From positions 19,601,348-19,665,347 of the forward strand of contig OZ038378.1 in the NCBI GenBank assembly GCA_964036045.1: a stretch of 64,000 nucleotides of DNA, read 5' to 3'. This DNA comes from Eutreptiella sp. 'Long Island Sound 2002' (lineage: Eukaryota; Euglenozoa; Euglenophyceae; Eutreptiales; Eutreptiaceae). Positions 63,866 to 64,000 of this stretch are shown here, piece after piece. The translations under genes were made by a program, and so were the position numbers. Each line of letters begins with the position of its first letter. The stretch's first letter is position 1. A model generated the notes under the pieces. The model worked only from the letters and a program-made list of their open reading frames with translations. It was not told the DNA's origin and made no database searches.

Positions 63866-64000
63866 GATCCATAGAGTGATCCATAGAGTGATCCATAGAG
63901 TGATCCATAGAGTGATCCATAGAGTGATCCATGGAGTGATCCGTAGAGTGATCCATAGAGTGATCCATAGAGTGATCCATAGAGTGATCCATAGAGTGAT
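63866..64000 (+). repeat. Partial A block at right edge
   Basis: 135 bp are visible. The order of plain, CATGGAG and CCGTAG units matches the A block starting at 57500. The block continues beyond the window. Confidence 0.92.

Larger units (their letters stand above)
1..64000 (+). repeat. Composite satellite array: alternating 12-bp and 21-bp tandem monomers
   Basis: Two monomers alternate in one orientation for the whole window. Monomer A is GATCCATAGAGT; frequent variants are CATGGAG, CCGTAGAG, GTGCTCC, AGAATG and AGACTG. Monomer B is TTACACCACT followed by TTACACGGGCC; frequent variants are TTGCACC, CCGCTTT, CCATTTT, ACACGGACC and TTAAACC. No inverted block was seen. A on this strand has one stop-free frame and B has three; on the other strand A has three and B has one, which creates many spurious open frames. 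No promoter, RNA gene or protein family was recognised. The likely setting is constitutive heterochromatin; a centromeric role is possible but not shown by the sequence. Confidence 0.97.

Noticed and set aside
1-64000. Hundreds of long open reading frames with 4-residue (VIHR, DHSM, WITL, LYGS) or 7-residue ([21 protein letters not shown]) repeats
   Set aside because: They follow the satellite units in every permitted frame on both strands, break at module boundaries for arithmetic reasons, and show no domain, signal or codon pattern beyond the repeat. None is reported as a gene.
1-64000. CRISPR array or other prokaryotic repeat system
   Set aside because: Repeats are directly abutting with no unique spacers, and there are no cas-like genes; unit lengths and scale fit eukaryotic satellite DNA.
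1-64000. CENP-B box in the 21-bp unit (CGGG follows an A-containing stretch)
   Set aside because: The TTCG half of the box is absent in the consensus and in the variants I read; only the CGGG part is present by chance.
1-64000. Telomeric or subtelomeric TTAGGG-type repeats
   Set aside because: No run of TTAGGG or its complement was found.
1-64000. Known avian W-chromosome 21-bp satellite families
   Set aside because: The unit length agrees, but the A-run and T-run pattern described for those families is not present, so identity is not claimed.
1-64000. tRNA, rRNA or small RNA genes
   Set aside because: No stretch outside the island has enough sequence complexity, and the island shows no tRNA box motifs or rRNA similarity that I can recognise.

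Overview
The whole 64 kb window is satellite DNA with no recognisable gene. It is built from two unrelated tandem monomers in strict alternation. Monomer A is 12 bp (consensus GATCCATAGAGT). Monomer B is 21 bp (TTACACCACT followed by TTACACGGGCC). I count 67 complete A+B dimers plus a partial A block at the right edge; the first A block is cut by the left edge. A blocks hold 9 to 68 units and B blocks hold 5 to 69 units. The only non-satellite DNA is a G/C-rich island of about 256 bp at 49621-49876, inserted in one A block.

The blocks form a higher-order repeat. A blocks usually end in a conserved series of variant units (CATGGGTTG, CATAGCGTG, ATCAATAG, CATAGACTG, CATACAGTGATCC). B blocks usually open with two standard units and then one with CCGC in place of CCAC, and they usually close with a TTAAACCAC unit followed by a standard unit and the junction GGATCC. 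The middles vary. By my count every B block with a canonical left junction is an exact multiple of 21 bp. Almost every A block is 12n+5 bp. Length has therefore changed only in whole units.

Groups of dimers are themselves repeated, giving a third level of organisation: 1.5-6.1 kb against 6.1-10.5 kb; 21.96 against 22.84 kb (offset 881 bp); 25.95 against 26.79 kb (offset 842 bp); 35.9-37.6 against 38.5-40.3 kb (offset 2666 bp); and about 52.1-56.2 against 59.2-63.3 kb (offset 7127 bp). Such patterns are expected from repeated unequal exchange or amplification of an array, as in centromeric, pericentromeric, sex-chromosome or microchromosome heterochromatin.

Long open frames occur on both strands but follow from the repeat arithmetic (units of 12 and 21 bp, both divisible by 3, with few stops) and not from selection for protein. 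The organism is a eukaryote. The island's style (CpG-containing, TGTCCCC- and GGGG-rich) suggests a vertebrate, and I lean towards a bird, with low confidence because nothing diagnostic is present.
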